From NCBI RefSeq assembly GCF_014646335.1, contig NZ_BMNG01000008.1, positions 202,833-266,832 of the forward strand: a stretch of DNA of 64,000 nt, read 5' to 3'. Shown in pieces: positions 33,091 to 41,705 of this stretch. The translations under genes and the position numbers were made by a program. This DNA is from Streptomyces lasiicapitis (GTDB taxonomy: Bacteria; Actinomycetota; Actinomycetes; Streptomycetales; Streptomycetaceae). A model generated the notes under the pieces. That model was not told the DNA's origin. It ran no database searches and worked only from the letters and a program-made list of their open reading frames with translations. Every line of letters starts with the position of its first letter. Within the stretch, counting starts at the first letter, position 1.

Positions 33091-33552
33091 ATGACCAAGA
33101 TTGATGTTCGCCCGGTGAAACTTCCGGACGAGAAGCAGGAATCTGCAAATCAGGCCCTCTCCCGGGTTCGGGACTACCTGGCGGAACACCAGGACGCATC
33201 CCAGGTCCGAGTCACCGTCCAGGACGGAGTCGACCGCGAGCCCCTGGTTCTCCCTCGCGAAGCTGTAGAACTGCTCGCTTCGCTGCTGGCGCACCTGGGT
33301 GCCGGCCGGGCCGTGTCCATCGTTCCGTCCGACGCCGAGCTCACCACTCAGCAAGCGGCCGACATGCTCAACGTGTCCCGCCCCTTCCTCATCGGCCTCC
33401 TGGACGCCGAGGAGATCGAGTACCGAACGGTTGGCTCGCACCGCAGAATCACCGCGTCGTCCTTGCTGGAGTACCAGCGCAGAGACGATCACCGTCGTCG
33501 ACTGGTGGCTGATGAGCTCACCCAGCTCGGCCAGGAGATGGGAACGATCTAG
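33091..33552 (+). CDS. Excisionase-type DNA-binding antitoxin
   Basis: 153 residues. The DNA-binding part (about 85-140) matches the MerR/excisionase helix-turn-helix: TTQQAADMLNVSRPFLIGLL, then EYRTVGSHRRITASSLLEY. The N-terminal half (1-80) is a separate strand/helix region, probably the toxin-binding side. It precedes a PIN-domain gene by 3 bp. In this type II toxin-antitoxin pair it neutralises the PIN ribonuclease and binds its own promoter. The 150 bp upstream is noticeably AT-rich for this genome. Confidence 0.85.
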   Translation: MTKIDVRPVKLPDEKQESANQALSRVRDYLAEHQDASQVRVTVQDGVDREPLVLPREAVELLASLLAHLGAGRAVSIVPSDAELTTQQAADMLNVSRPFLIGLLDAEEIEYRTVGSHRRITASSLLEYQRRDDHRRRLVADELTQLGQEMGTI

Positions 33553-33555
33553 GGC

Positions 33556-34116
33556 ATGGCTTTCGTCGCCATCTACGACGCCAATGTCTTGTATCCGAGC
33601 ACTTTGCGTGACGTTCTCATTCGCGTGGCGCAGGCTGGTCTCGTACAGGCGAAGTGGACGGACCAGATCCTGGATGAGACCTTCCGCAACCTGAAGGAGA
33701 ACCGGCCCGACCTGGATCCGCGGAAGTTGGATCTGACACGGGATCGGATGGCGGGGGCGATCCGGGATGTCCTGGTCAAGGGATACGAACCGCTGATCGA
33801 CATACTCGATCTGCCGGACCCCGGCGACCGTCATGTCCTGGCGGCTGCCATTCGGGCGAAGGCGCAGGTCATCGTCACGTCCAACCTGAGGGACTTTCCC
33901 GCCGAGAAGTTGTCCGCCTGGGACGTGCAGGCCGTCCATCCGGATGCGTTCATCGAAGCGCAGGTCGGCCTGTCTCCCGGGCTGGTGTATGCCGTGCTCG
34001 CGCAGATGGCGGACGTGTGGAGGAAGCCGCCCAACGCGGTGGTCGCCGATGTGATCGATTCCTTGGAGCGGGAGGGGCTGGTGGCGTCGGCGGCGGCGCT
34101 GCGGGCGTTGACCTGA
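33556..34116 (+). CDS. PIN-domain ribonuclease toxin
   Basis: 186 residues, starting 3 bp after the antitoxin stop. PIN-fold acids are visible: the first Asp in VAIYDANVLYPSTLRD (about residue 8), the DET region in QILDETFRN (about 40-44), and the Asp pair in DLPDPGDRHVLAAAIRAKA (about 85-91), followed by VTSNLRDF. The C-terminal third (115-186) is helical and differs from short VapC proteins. Mg-dependent RNase that would cleave cell RNA when freed from its antitoxin. Confidence 0.88.
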   Translation: MAFVAIYDANVLYPSTLRDVLIRVAQAGLVQAKWTDQILDETFRNLKENRPDLDPRKLDLTRDRMAGAIRDVLVKGYEPLIDILDLPDPGDRHVLAAAIRAKAQVIVTSNLRDFPAEKLSAWDVQAVHPDAFIEAQVGLSPGLVYAVLAQMADVWRKPPNAVVADVIDSLEREGLVASAAALRALT

Positions 34117-34174
34117 CCGCCTTCTGGCGCTTCTGCGGAGGCACCCAACGACAAGCCTGGGCGCCCCATTCGCA

Positions 34175-34723
34175 TCAGCGGGCCACGCGCCGCACCGCGT
34201 CCAGCGCCGGACCCCACGGGTAGGCGTCCGGCGTGCCCGAGCCGGGCGGGTTGGGCGTGAAGCCTCCCTCGCCGTAGAGGACCGTGACGCCTTGGTCGCG
34301 CAGCTCGGCGACGCTGCGGTCGAGGGCGCGGTGCCGCGCGTACGCGGCGTTCACGCACGGCACCGCGACCGTGGGGATGCGCTTGCCGATCGCTTCGGCG
34401 ACGACGCCCACGACGAAGGTGTGGGTGAGTCCGAGCGCCCACGCGTTGATGCTGTTGAAGGTCACCGGCGCGAAAAGGATCGCGTCCGCCTTGGGCCACA
34501 CGTCCGGCTCGCCGGGGCGCTTGTACTGGCTGCGCACCGGGTGCCCCGTGAGCGAGGCGAGACCGTCGAGACCGTCACCGAGCCACTCCGCCGCCGTAGG
34601 CGTCAGCCCGACGCAGACGTTCCACCCGTCCGCCTGCGCCGTCTCGATGACACCCGCGAGATCGAACACCGGGGGTGCGGCGGAGCCGAACAGGTACAGC
34701 GTCCGTGAGGCCATGTCCCTCAT
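34175..34723 (-). CDS. Flavoprotein (phosphopantothenoylcysteine decarboxylase-like)
   Basis: 182 residues of the flavin-decarboxylase fold: LYLFGSAAPPVFDLAGVIET (about 8-27) and LFAPVTFNSINAWALGLTHT (about 85-104; the FMN-binding ApxTxNt-like block), then PTVAVPCVNAAYARH. Enzymes of this group bind FMN and act on a thiol substrate; here the substrate is unknown. Start at 34723 or ATG 34714. The gene is convergent with the PIN toxin (58 bp gap). Confidence 0.8.
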   Translation of the reverse strand: MRDMASRTLYLFGSAAPPVFDLAGVIETAQADGWNVCVGLTPTAAEWLGDGLDGLASLTGHPVRSQYKRPGEPDVWPKADAILFAPVTFNSINAWALGLTHTFVVGVVAEAIGKRIPTVAVPCVNAAYARHRALDRSVAELRDQGVTVLYGEGGFTPNPPGSGTPDAYPWGPALDAVRRVAR

Positions 34724-34846
34724 CCCACCGTGTGTGGTCGATCAGCCGCAACCGACCCGTGCCCACGTGGAGTGGGGAAGCGACGAGTGCGGTGGCGCAC
34801 GGCGCGGGTAGCGTTCCATCCGGCGAGTCAGGAACGGAGTTCCCGT

Positions 34847-36025
34847 ATGCCCAGACACCGTGACACCAGGGCCCGGATCGTCGAGCAGCGCAAGCTTGCC
34901 GGGCTGACCCAGCAGGGGCTCGCGCTCAGGGCGGGCTACTCCTACAGCCTGGTCCACCAGGTCGAGAGCGGCCACAAGACGCCGAGTCCCGGCTTCGTCG
35001 CCGCGGTCGCGCGGGCGCTGCGCATTGACGTCACGGCCCTGACCGGACAGCCCTACATGACCGAGCTGCGACAGGACCGGATCGCCGAGCTCATCCGCCC
35101 CATCCGGGAATCCCTCGACCTGTACGACCTCGGGCCGGACCCGGACCTGGCGACGAGGAGTCCGGCCGAACTGGTGGTGGCCGCAGACACGTTGTGCGCG
35201 CACGTGCGTGCCACTCAGCTGAACAGGGCGGCGCGGGCACTGCCGCAGGTGGTCGCCGAACTCACCACGGTTGCCTACCGGCAGCCGTCACGGGAGTTGT
35301 GGGCCGCACTCGGCTCCACGTACCGGAGCGCACACGACATCACCGTCAAGCTCGGCTTCTACGATCTCTCCACCATCGCCCTGGACCGGATGGAGTGGGC
35401 GGCACAGCGTGCCTCCGATCCGCTGCTGTCCGCAGTGCGCCAGTACATGCGAGGGCTCGTGTACTTCCGCGAGGGGGAGCACACCATCGGGCAGCGCCTC
35501 GTGGCAGCCGGACACAGGGCCTTGGAGCAGGCCGAGGAGAGCACCGCGTCCCTCGCCGTGGCCGGGCAGCTCCATCTGGGCGCCACGGTCATCGCTGCCC
35601 GCGCGCGCGACGCCGACGGCGTCGCCCTGCACCTGGCCGAGGCCGGGGCGATCGCGGACCGGGTCGGCGAGGCCGGGAGCGTGCACTGGCTGTCTTTCGG
35701 CCCCGCGAATGTCGCGGCACACGAGGTGTCCGCACTCGCCGAACTGCGCGACTACGGCAAGGCGGTCGAGAAGGCACGGAAGGTGACGCTTCCCCGTGAC
35801 TGGCCGGCCTCGCGAAGAGCCCACCTCCTGATCGACCGGGCCCGCTCGGAGGTGGAGACGGGCCGGATCGACGCGGCGACGAGGTCCCTGCTTCAGGCTC
35901 GCGAAGTCGCGCCCCAACAGACGAGATATCACCCTGGCGCACGCGAGACGATCCACGAACTCGTTCATCAACAGCGGCGTGCGCAGGACACGGTCAGCCA
36001 CCTCGCAGCCTGGATCGGCATATGA
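34847..36025 (+). CDS. XRE regulator with TPR-like sensor domain
   Basis: 392 residues from ATG 34847 (GGAG 7 bases upstream). Residues 8-62 are a helix-turn-helix: RIVEQRKLAGLTQQGLALRA, YSYSLVHQVESGHKTPSPGF. Residues 95-390 are helical repeats of TPR type (e.g. ALGSTYRSAHDITVKLGFYD, AGHRALEQAEESTASLAVAG). Such regulators often respond to peptides or small molecules. Two further genes follow on the same strand, the first starting 91 bp beyond and the second overlapping it, forming a likely operon. Confidence 0.85.
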   Translation: MPRHRDTRARIVEQRKLAGLTQQGLALRAGYSYSLVHQVESGHKTPSPGFVAAVARALRIDVTALTGQPYMTELRQDRIAELIRPIRESLDLYDLGPDPDLATRSPAELVVAADTLCAHVRATQLNRAARALPQVVAELTTVAYRQPSRELWAALGSTYRSAHDITVKLGFYDLSTIALDRMEWAAQRASDPLLSAVRQYMRGLVYFREGEHTIGQRLVAAGHRALEQAEESTASLAVAGQLHLGATVIAARARDADGVALHLAEAGAIADRVGEAGSVHWLSFGPANVAAHEVSALAELRDYGKAVEKARKVTLPRDWPASRRAHLLIDRARSEVETGRIDAATRSLLQAREVAPQQTRYHPGARETIHELVHQQRRAQDTVSHLAAWIGI

Positions 36026-36116
36026 CGGGAGTTGTCACCGAAGGGTGACAGTTGCCGCTCCTGCGCCTTGCCACCCTGGTCATAGACCTGATCAGCGAGG
36101 ACGGCAGGGGTGTGAC

Positions 36117-36581
36117 GTGAACGTCCACGAGAACCGAACGATCTCCGACTGGCTGGCATACGCCCACCCCGTCCCGGGCCAAGCCCACGCGGAGTGGTCG
36201 CACCACGGCATCGCCCTGCTCCCGCTCGGCCGCCGCTTCGACGCCGTCCGCGTCCCCGCCGAGCGCATCCACGCCGCCGTCGGCAGCGACGAACCCCGTA
36301 CGGTGGCCGCCGCGCTGGCCGATTGGCTGCACGGCCCCGTGATCCGGGACACCCGGAGCGGCGGCCGGCCGTACTACGCGCTGGTCGCCCCGTCCGCCGC
36401 CTGGGACGGCCCCGAGGAACGCCTCACCACCGGCACCTACCTCGGCGTGCCCCGCCCCGGCAGCCCCTCGATGCTCGCGGCCTGGGCGGTCCCACCCCAG
36501 CACCCCGGCAACCTCTGCGACCCGGCACACCTGCGCGCCCTGCTCTCGACCGTTGACGCCCTGAGGACGGTCGAACCATGA
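36117..36581 (+). CDS. Small conserved protein in XRE operon, paralogue of 14859-15287
   Basis: 154 residues from GTG 36117. It has GIALLPLGRRFDAVRVPAER (about 30-49), GPVIRDTRSGGRPYYALVAP (about 76-95) and TYLGVPRPG (about 113-121), the same blocks in the same order as the 142-residue protein at 14859. Function not known. The next gene's ATG overlaps the stop (ATGA). A regulator-small protein-tiny protein trio of this kind recurs in Streptomyces. Confidence 0.75.
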   Translation: MNVHENRTISDWLAYAHPVPGQAHAEWSHHGIALLPLGRRFDAVRVPAERIHAAVGSDEPRTVAAALADWLHGPVIRDTRSGGRPYYALVAPSAAWDGPEERLTTGTYLGVPRPGSPSMLAAWAVPPQHPGNLCDPAHLRALLSTVDALRTVEP

Positions 36582-36844
36582 GCGTGCCTCACTCCACCCC
36601 GCCTCCGCCCGACGACCCGTCGTCCCACCTCTACGCCGCCTATATGCGGCACCTCAGCCACTGTTCGCATGACCACCTCACGACTCAGTGCGTCGAGGGC
36701 ACCCGCCTGCGCCGGGCATGGCGAGAGGCGCAGGCCGCGTCCCTGCGGGCGCTGCAGACGCGTCAGCTCGGCGGCAACGCCGCTGGTAGTACGCGTACGT
36801 CAGGGCAAGAACCAACGGACCCCACAGGGCGATCAAGCCGCTGA
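36578..36844 (+). CDS. Small protein in XRE operon, tail overlapping an antisense gene
   Basis: 88 residues. Residues 15-50 (YAAYMRHLSHCSHDHLTTQC then VEGTRLRRAWREAQAAS) match a family of small Streptomyces proteins with a Cys/His pattern and an RRAWREA helix, which normally end about there. The last 30 codons (GNAAGSTRTSGQEPTDPTGR) run antisense to the end of the convergent membrane protein gene (36678-37343) and may not belong to the ancestral protein. Function unknown. Confidence 0.6.
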   Translation: MSVPHSTPPPPDDPSSHLYAAYMRHLSHCSHDHLTTQCVEGTRLRRAWREAQAASLRALQTRQLGGNAAGSTRTSGQEPTDPTGRSSR

Positions 36845-37343
36845 CCGTGGACGCCAGTAGCTGCCACCACACGTTTGTGTACGGGACGTCCGAGAAGCCG
36901 GCGACGTGGAAGGTGCAGAGCACCCAGTCGACCAGCAGCGCGGTGAAGAGCAGCCCCCCGAGCGTCCCGGGCACGATCACCGCGAAAGGCGGGATGCGCC
37001 TGCCGCCGAGCATCGGTACCCAGCCCGGCACCGTCTCGCCCCACGGGCGCACCAGACCGCGGCACAGCAGCGCGAACGCCTCGGACAGCAGGCTGAGCGC
37101 GAGGACGTAGGACACGCTGGCCCACCGGTTCCACGGCGTGGGCGAAGCGTCCATGCCCATCATGAAGTCGACCCCGATGGGCAGCCGCCACAGGCATACC
37201 GGCAGGCCGATGAGGGGGATCAGGCGGGCGGTGCGCTCTGCCCAGAGCGGCACGGGCCGCTCGGTCCCCTCGGTTCCTTCGACCGCCCTCGTCGCTCTCG
37301 TCGCTCTCGTCGGACTCGCTTCGCTGATTGCCATGGGGATCAC
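36678..37343 (-). CDS. Predicted membrane protein
   Basis: 221 residues with about five membrane spans: RLIPLIGLPVCLWRLPIG (about 43-60), VSYVLALSLLSEAFALLC, VIVPGTLGGLLFTALLVDWVL, NVWWQLLASTVSGLIALWGP and VLALTYAYYQRRCRR. The N-terminal 35 residues are rich in TRATRA-type repeats. No named family recognised. The C-terminal 50 codons overlap the opposite-strand small gene. Start ATG 37343 or 37334. Confidence 0.65.
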   Translation of the reverse strand: MIPMAISEASPTRATRATRAVEGTEGTERPVPLWAERTARLIPLIGLPVCLWRLPIGVDFMMGMDASPTPWNRWASVSYVLALSLLSEAFALLCRGLVRPWGETVPGWVPMLGGRRIPPFAVIVPGTLGGLLFTALLVDWVLCTFHVAGFSDVPYTNVWWQLLASTVSGLIALWGPLVLALTYAYYQRRCRRADASAAPAGTRPAPLAMPGAGGCPRRTES

Positions 37344-37507
37344 TGTTCTGGATCCGAGGCACGCAGAAATCAGGCCAGCTCATGATCCGCTTCCCCCGCG
37401 CGGCGGAGGCGCCGTCATCCTGCAAAAGATAACCAAGCACGCTTGATTGTTTCTCGTGGCGCTGCCATGCTCCAGGACACACCGCCGTCCCCCGAGGGGA
37501 GCGCCCC

Positions 37508-38350
37508 GTGTCCGACGTGCCCAAAGCCGCGCCGCCCGTGTCCGGTGCCGCCAGTACCGTCATCGCCGTTCTCGATGATCTGCGCGACGAGAGTGCCGAA
37601 CTCGACCAGTTGGTCGGGGAGTTGGGTGACGAGGAGTGGGCGGTGCACACCCCCGCCGTGGGGTGGACCATCGCGCATCAGGTCGCCCACCTCGCCTGGA
37701 CCGATCAGGCCGCCCTGCTCGCCGCCACCGACGCCGACGCGTTCGCCGCGCACGCGGTTGTGGCGATGAAGTCGCCGGACACCTTCGTCGACGACGGGGC
37801 CCGGGAAGGGGCCGCGCTGCCGCCCGCCGAGCTGCTCGCCCGCTGGCGGGCCGGGCGGGACGAGTTGCAGCGGGTGCTGCGCGCCGCCCCCGCCGGGGCT
37901 CGTTTCCCCTGGTACGGGCCGCCCATGTCCGCCGCCTCCGTCGGGACCGCCCGGCTGATGGAGACCTGGGCCCACGCCCAGGACGTCGCCGACGCCCTCG
38001 GCGTCCACCGCGTGCCCACCGACCGGCTCCGCCACGTCGCCCGCATCGGCGTCCGGGCTCGTGACTACGCGTACGCGGTGCGGGGGCTCACTCCGCCCGC
38101 CGAGGACTTCCGCGTCGAACTCGTCGCCCCGAGTGGTGAGTTGTGGACGTTCGGGGAGGAGGGCGCCACCCAGCGCGTCACCGGGACCGCCCTCGACTTC
38201 TGCCTTCTCGCCACCCGGCGCGCCCACCGCGACGACCTCGACCTGCGAGCCGAAGGGGCCGACGCCGACCAGTGGCTCGGCATCGCCCAGGCCTTCGCCG
38301 GGCCGCCCGGGGAGGGGCGGGAGGCCTCGGCGGGGGGTGGGGCGGCGTGA
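37508..38350 (+). CDS. TIGR03084 family protein (mycothiol-enzyme-like)
   Basis: 280 residues from GTG 37508. The N-terminal half is a DinB/maleylpyruvate-isomerase bundle with metal ligands in GWTIAHQVAHLAWTD (about residues 57-71) and VGTARLMETWAHAQDVADAL (about 144-163). TIGR03084 proteins are of unknown activity but commonly lie next to acyl-CoA catabolic genes. Its stop overlaps the next gene's GTG (GTGA), so it is the first gene of the seven-gene operon. Confidence 0.85.
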   Translation: MSDVPKAAPPVSGAASTVIAVLDDLRDESAELDQLVGELGDEEWAVHTPAVGWTIAHQVAHLAWTDQAALLAATDADAFAAHAVVAMKSPDTFVDDGAREGAALPPAELLARWRAGRDELQRVLRAAPAGARFPWYGPPMSAASVGTARLMETWAHAQDVADALGVHRVPTDRLRHVARIGVRARDYAYAVRGLTPPAEDFRVELVAPSGELWTFGEEGATQRVTGTALDFCLLATRRAHRDDLDLRAEGADADQWLGIAQAFAGPPGEGREASAGGGAA

Positions 38351-40062
38351 GCGGTGACGGCCAGGGCGTTCTCCGTATCGGCAACGCCAGTGGGTTCTAC
38401 GGTGATCGGCACAGTGCCGTACAGGAAATGCTCACCGGCGGGCCCCTCGACGTCCTCACCGGTGACTATCTCGCCGAGCTGACCATGCTCATCCTCGGTC
38501 GCGATCGCCTCAAGGACCCGGATCGCGGTTACGCGAAGACGTTTCTGCGGCAGATGGAGGAGTGTCTGGGGGAGGCGCTGGCGAGAGGTGTGCGGGTTGT
38601 TGCCAATGCCGGAGGGCTCAACCCCGCCGGGTTGGCCGACAGGATCCGGGAGTTGGCCGACCGCCTCGGCCTGGAGGCCCGTGTCGCCCACGTCGAAGGC
38701 GACGACCTCGGACCCCGCCACCCCGACGCCCTCACCGCCCACGCCTACCTCGGCGGCTTCGGCATCGCCGCGGCGCTCCGCGCCGGCGCGGACGTCGTCG
38801 TCACCGGGCGCGTCACCGACGCCGCCCTCGTCACCGGGCCCGCCGCCGCCCACTTCGGCTGGGGACCCGGCGACCACGACCGGCTCGCCGGCGCCGTCGT
38901 CGCCGGGCACATCCTGGAATGCGGCACCCAGGCCACCGGCGGCAATTACGCCTTCTTCACGGAGAAGCCCACGTCCACCCTCCTCCACCCGGGCTTCCCA
39001 CTGGCCGAGATCCACGAAGACGGCTCCTGCGTCATCACCAAGCACCCCGGCACCGGCGGCGTCGTCGACCTCGGCACCGTCACCGCCCAGCTCCTGTACG
39101 AGACCTCCGGCGCCCGCTACGCCGGGCCCGACGTCACCGCCCGCCTCGACACCGTCCGCCTCACCCCGGACGGCCCCGACCGCGTCCGCGTCGACGGCGT
39201 ACGCGGTGAGGCCCCGCCGCCCACCCTCAAGGCCGGACTCACCCGCGTCGGCGGGCACCGCAACGAGGTCGTGTTCGTCCTCACCGGGCTCGACATCGAC
39301 GCCAAGGCCGATCTTGTACGCGATCAGATCGAGGACGCCCTCGGGCGGGCCAAGTCCCGCCCCGAGTCCGTGCGTTGGGAGCTCGCCCGCACCGATCACC
39401 CCGACGCCCCCACCGAGGAGACCGCCAGCGCCCTGCTGCGGCTCGTCGTGCGCGACCGGGACGCGGACCTCGTCGGCCGCGCCGTCACGGGCGCCGCGAT
39501 CGAGCTCGCCCTCGGCAGCTACCCCGGTTTCCACGTCACGGCCCCGCCCGGCAAGGGCACCCCGTACGGCGTCTTCGAGGCCGTGTACGTCGACGCCACG
39601 ACCGTCGACCACGTGGCGGTCCTCGACGACGGCGGCCGCCGTGTGCGCATTCCGGCGCCGGGGGACACGCGGGAGTTGGCCGACCTCCAGCCTCCGCCGC
39701 TGCCCGAGCCGTTGGCGTACGACAAGACCGACACCCGCCGCGCCCCCCTCGGCCTGATCGCCGGAGCCCGCAGCGGGGACAAGGGCGGGGACGCGAACGT
39801 CGGCGTGTGGGTGCGTACCGACGACGCGTGGCGGTGGCTCGCCCACACCCTCACGGTCGAGTTGTTCCGTGAACTTCTGCCGGAGACCGCGGACTTGGCC
39901 GTACGGAGACACGTCCTGCCCAACCTCCGCGCCCTCAACTTCGTCGTCGAGGGCATCCTCGGCGACGGCGTCGCCTCGCAGGCCCGCTTCGACCCGCAGG
40001 CCAAGGCCCTCGGCGAGTGGCTGCGCGCCCGCCACGTCGACCTACCGGAGAGCCTGCTGTGA
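38347..40062 (+). CDS. AtuA/DUF1446 family protein
   Basis: 571 residues from GTG 38347 (overlapping the TIGR03084 stop). Residues 1-370 are the DUF1446 domain: RIGNASGFYGDRHSAVQEML, ECGTQATGGNYAFF, VVDLGTVTAQLLYETSG. A C-terminal ferredoxin-fold AtuA-like domain (about 455-570) has RSGDKGGDANVGVWVR. AtuA is required for growth of Pseudomonas on acyclic terpenes, but its reaction is not established. Placement with carboxylase and dehydrogenase genes supports a catabolic role. ATG or GTG alternatives downstream look less likely because the domain starts at VLRIGNAS. Confidence 0.88.
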   Translation: MSGDGQGVLRIGNASGFYGDRHSAVQEMLTGGPLDVLTGDYLAELTMLILGRDRLKDPDRGYAKTFLRQMEECLGEALARGVRVVANAGGLNPAGLADRIRELADRLGLEARVAHVEGDDLGPRHPDALTAHAYLGGFGIAAALRAGADVVVTGRVTDAALVTGPAAAHFGWGPGDHDRLAGAVVAGHILECGTQATGGNYAFFTEKPTSTLLHPGFPLAEIHEDGSCVITKHPGTGGVVDLGTVTAQLLYETSGARYAGPDVTARLDTVRLTPDGPDRVRVDGVRGEAPPPTLKAGLTRVGGHRNEVVFVLTGLDIDAKADLVRDQIEDALGRAKSRPESVRWELARTDHPDAPTEETASALLRLVVRDRDADLVGRAVTGAAIELALGSYPGFHVTAPPGKGTPYGVFEAVYVDATTVDHVAVLDDGGRRVRIPAPGDTRELADLQPPPLPEPLAYDKTDTRRAPLGLIAGARSGDKGGDANVGVWVRTDDAWRWLAHTLTVELFRELLPETADLAVRRHVLPNLRALNFVVEGILGDGVASQARFDPQAKALGEWLRARHVDLPESLL

Positions 40063-40096
40063 CCGCCGAGGCTCCTGTGACCGTGGAGGTACAACC

Positions 40097-41698
40097 GTGA
40101 CCGTGCTCGCGTCCGCGCTCGACCCCGCGAGCCCCGAATACGCCGCCCACCGCGAAGCCATGCTCGCCAAGCTCACCGAGCTTGACGCCGAGCAGGCCAA
40201 GGCGCTGGAGGGCGGGGGTGAGAAGTACGTCCAACGGCATCGCGACCGTGGGAAGTTGCTCGCCCGGGAGCGCATCGAGCTGCTGCTCGACCCCGACACG
40301 CCGTTCCTGGAGCTGTCGCCGCTCGCGGCGTGGGGGAGCGAGTACCCGGTCGGAGCCTCCATGGTCACCGGGATCGGTGTCGTGGAGGGTGTGGAGTGTC
40401 TGATCACCGCCAATGATCCGACGGTACGCGGCGGAGCCAGCAATCCCTGGACGCTGAAGAAGGCGTTCCGCGCGCACGAGATCGGGCACGCCAACCGGCT
40501 GCCGTCCATCCACCTCGTGGAGTCGGGGGGTGCCGATCTGCCCTCCCAGAAGGAGATCTTCATCCCGGGCGGCGCCCTCTTCAAGCACCTCACGCAGTCC
40601 TCGGCGGCCGGCATCCCGACCATCGCGGTCGTCTTCGGGAACTCCACGGCGGGCGGTGCCTACGTACCCGGCCTGTGCGACCACGTGATCATGGTCAAGG
40701 AGCGCGCGAAGGTGTTCCTCGGCGGGCCGCCGCTGGTGAAGATGGCCACGGGGGAGGAATCGGGCGACGAGGAACTCGGCGGCGCCGAGATGCACGCCCG
40801 CACCTCCGGCCTCGCCGACCACCTCGCCCAGGACGAGCACGACGCGCTGCGCCAGACCCGCCGCGTCGTCGCCCGCCTCAACTGGCGCAAGGCGCACGCC
40901 GATCCGGCCACCCTCGCGGCCCCCCCGAAGTACGACGCCGACGAACTCCTCGGCGTCGTCCCCGGCGACCTGCGCACCCCCTTCGACCCGCGCGAGGTCA
41001 TCGCGCGCATCGTCGACGGCTCCGACTTCGACGAGTTCAAGCCCCTCTACGGGACGAGCCTCGTCACCGGCTGGGCCGCGCTGCACGGCTACCCCATCGG
41101 CATCCTCGCCAACGCCCAGGGCGTGCTGTTCTCCGAGGAGTCGCAGAAGGCCGCCCAGTTCATCCAGCTCGCCAACCAGCGCGACATCCCGCTGCTCTTC
41201 CTGCACAACACCACCGGCTACATGGTCGGCAAGGAGTACGAACAGGGCGGCATCATCAAGCACGGCGCCATGATGATCAACGCGGTCTCCAACAGCCGGG
41301 TGCCGCATCTGTCGGTCCTGGTCGGCGCCTCGTACGGCGCCGGGCACTACGGCATGTGCGGCCGCGCCTACGACCCCCGCTTCCTGTTCGCCTGGCCCAG
41401 CGCCAAGTCCGCCGTGATGGGTCCGCAGCAGCTCGCGGGCGTCCTGTCGATCGTCGCCCGGCAGTCCGCGGCGGCCAAGGGCAAGCCGTACGACGACGAC
41501 GCCGACGCGGCGCTGCGCGCGATGGTGGAGCAGCAGATCGAGTCCGAGTCGCTGCCGATGTTCCTCTCGGGGCGGCTGTACGACGACGGGGTGATCGACC
41601 CGCGCGACACCCGCACCGTCCTCGGCATCTGCCTGTCCGCGATCCACACGGCCCCGGTCGAGGGCGCCCGCGGCGGCTTCGGCGTCTTCAGGATGTAG
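40097..41698 (+). CDS. Acyl-CoA carboxylase carboxyltransferase (beta) subunit
   Basis: 533 residues from GTG 40097 (GGAGGT 6 bases upstream). Transfers CO2 from carboxybiotin to an acyl-CoA. The two crotonase-like halves are seen: FGNSTAGGAYVPGLCDHVIM (about 185-204) and GASYGAGHYGMCGRAYDPRF, and the ending PVEGARGGFGVFRM. The FGVFRM-type terminus and 533-residue length match methylcrotonyl-/geranyl-CoA carboxylase beta chains better than acetyl/propionyl-CoA ones. 34 bp after the AtuA gene. Confidence 0.92.
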   Translation: MTVLASALDPASPEYAAHREAMLAKLTELDAEQAKALEGGGEKYVQRHRDRGKLLARERIELLLDPDTPFLELSPLAAWGSEYPVGASMVTGIGVVEGVECLITANDPTVRGGASNPWTLKKAFRAHEIGHANRLPSIHLVESGGADLPSQKEIFIPGGALFKHLTQSSAAGIPTIAVVFGNSTAGGAYVPGLCDHVIMVKERAKVFLGGPPLVKMATGEESGDEELGGAEMHARTSGLADHLAQDEHDALRQTRRVVARLNWRKAHADPATLAAPPKYDADELLGVVPGDLRTPFDPREVIARIVDGSDFDEFKPLYGTSLVTGWAALHGYPIGILANAQGVLFSEESQKAAQFIQLANQRDIPLLFLHNTTGYMVGKEYEQGGIIKHGAMMINAVSNSRVPHLSVLVGASYGAGHYGMCGRAYDPRFLFAWPSAKSAVMGPQQLAGVLSIVARQSAAAKGKPYDDDADAALRAMVEQQIESESLPMFLSGRLYDDGVIDPRDTRTVLGICLSAIHTAPVEGARGGFGVFRM

Positions 41699-41705
41699 GA
41701 ACAAG

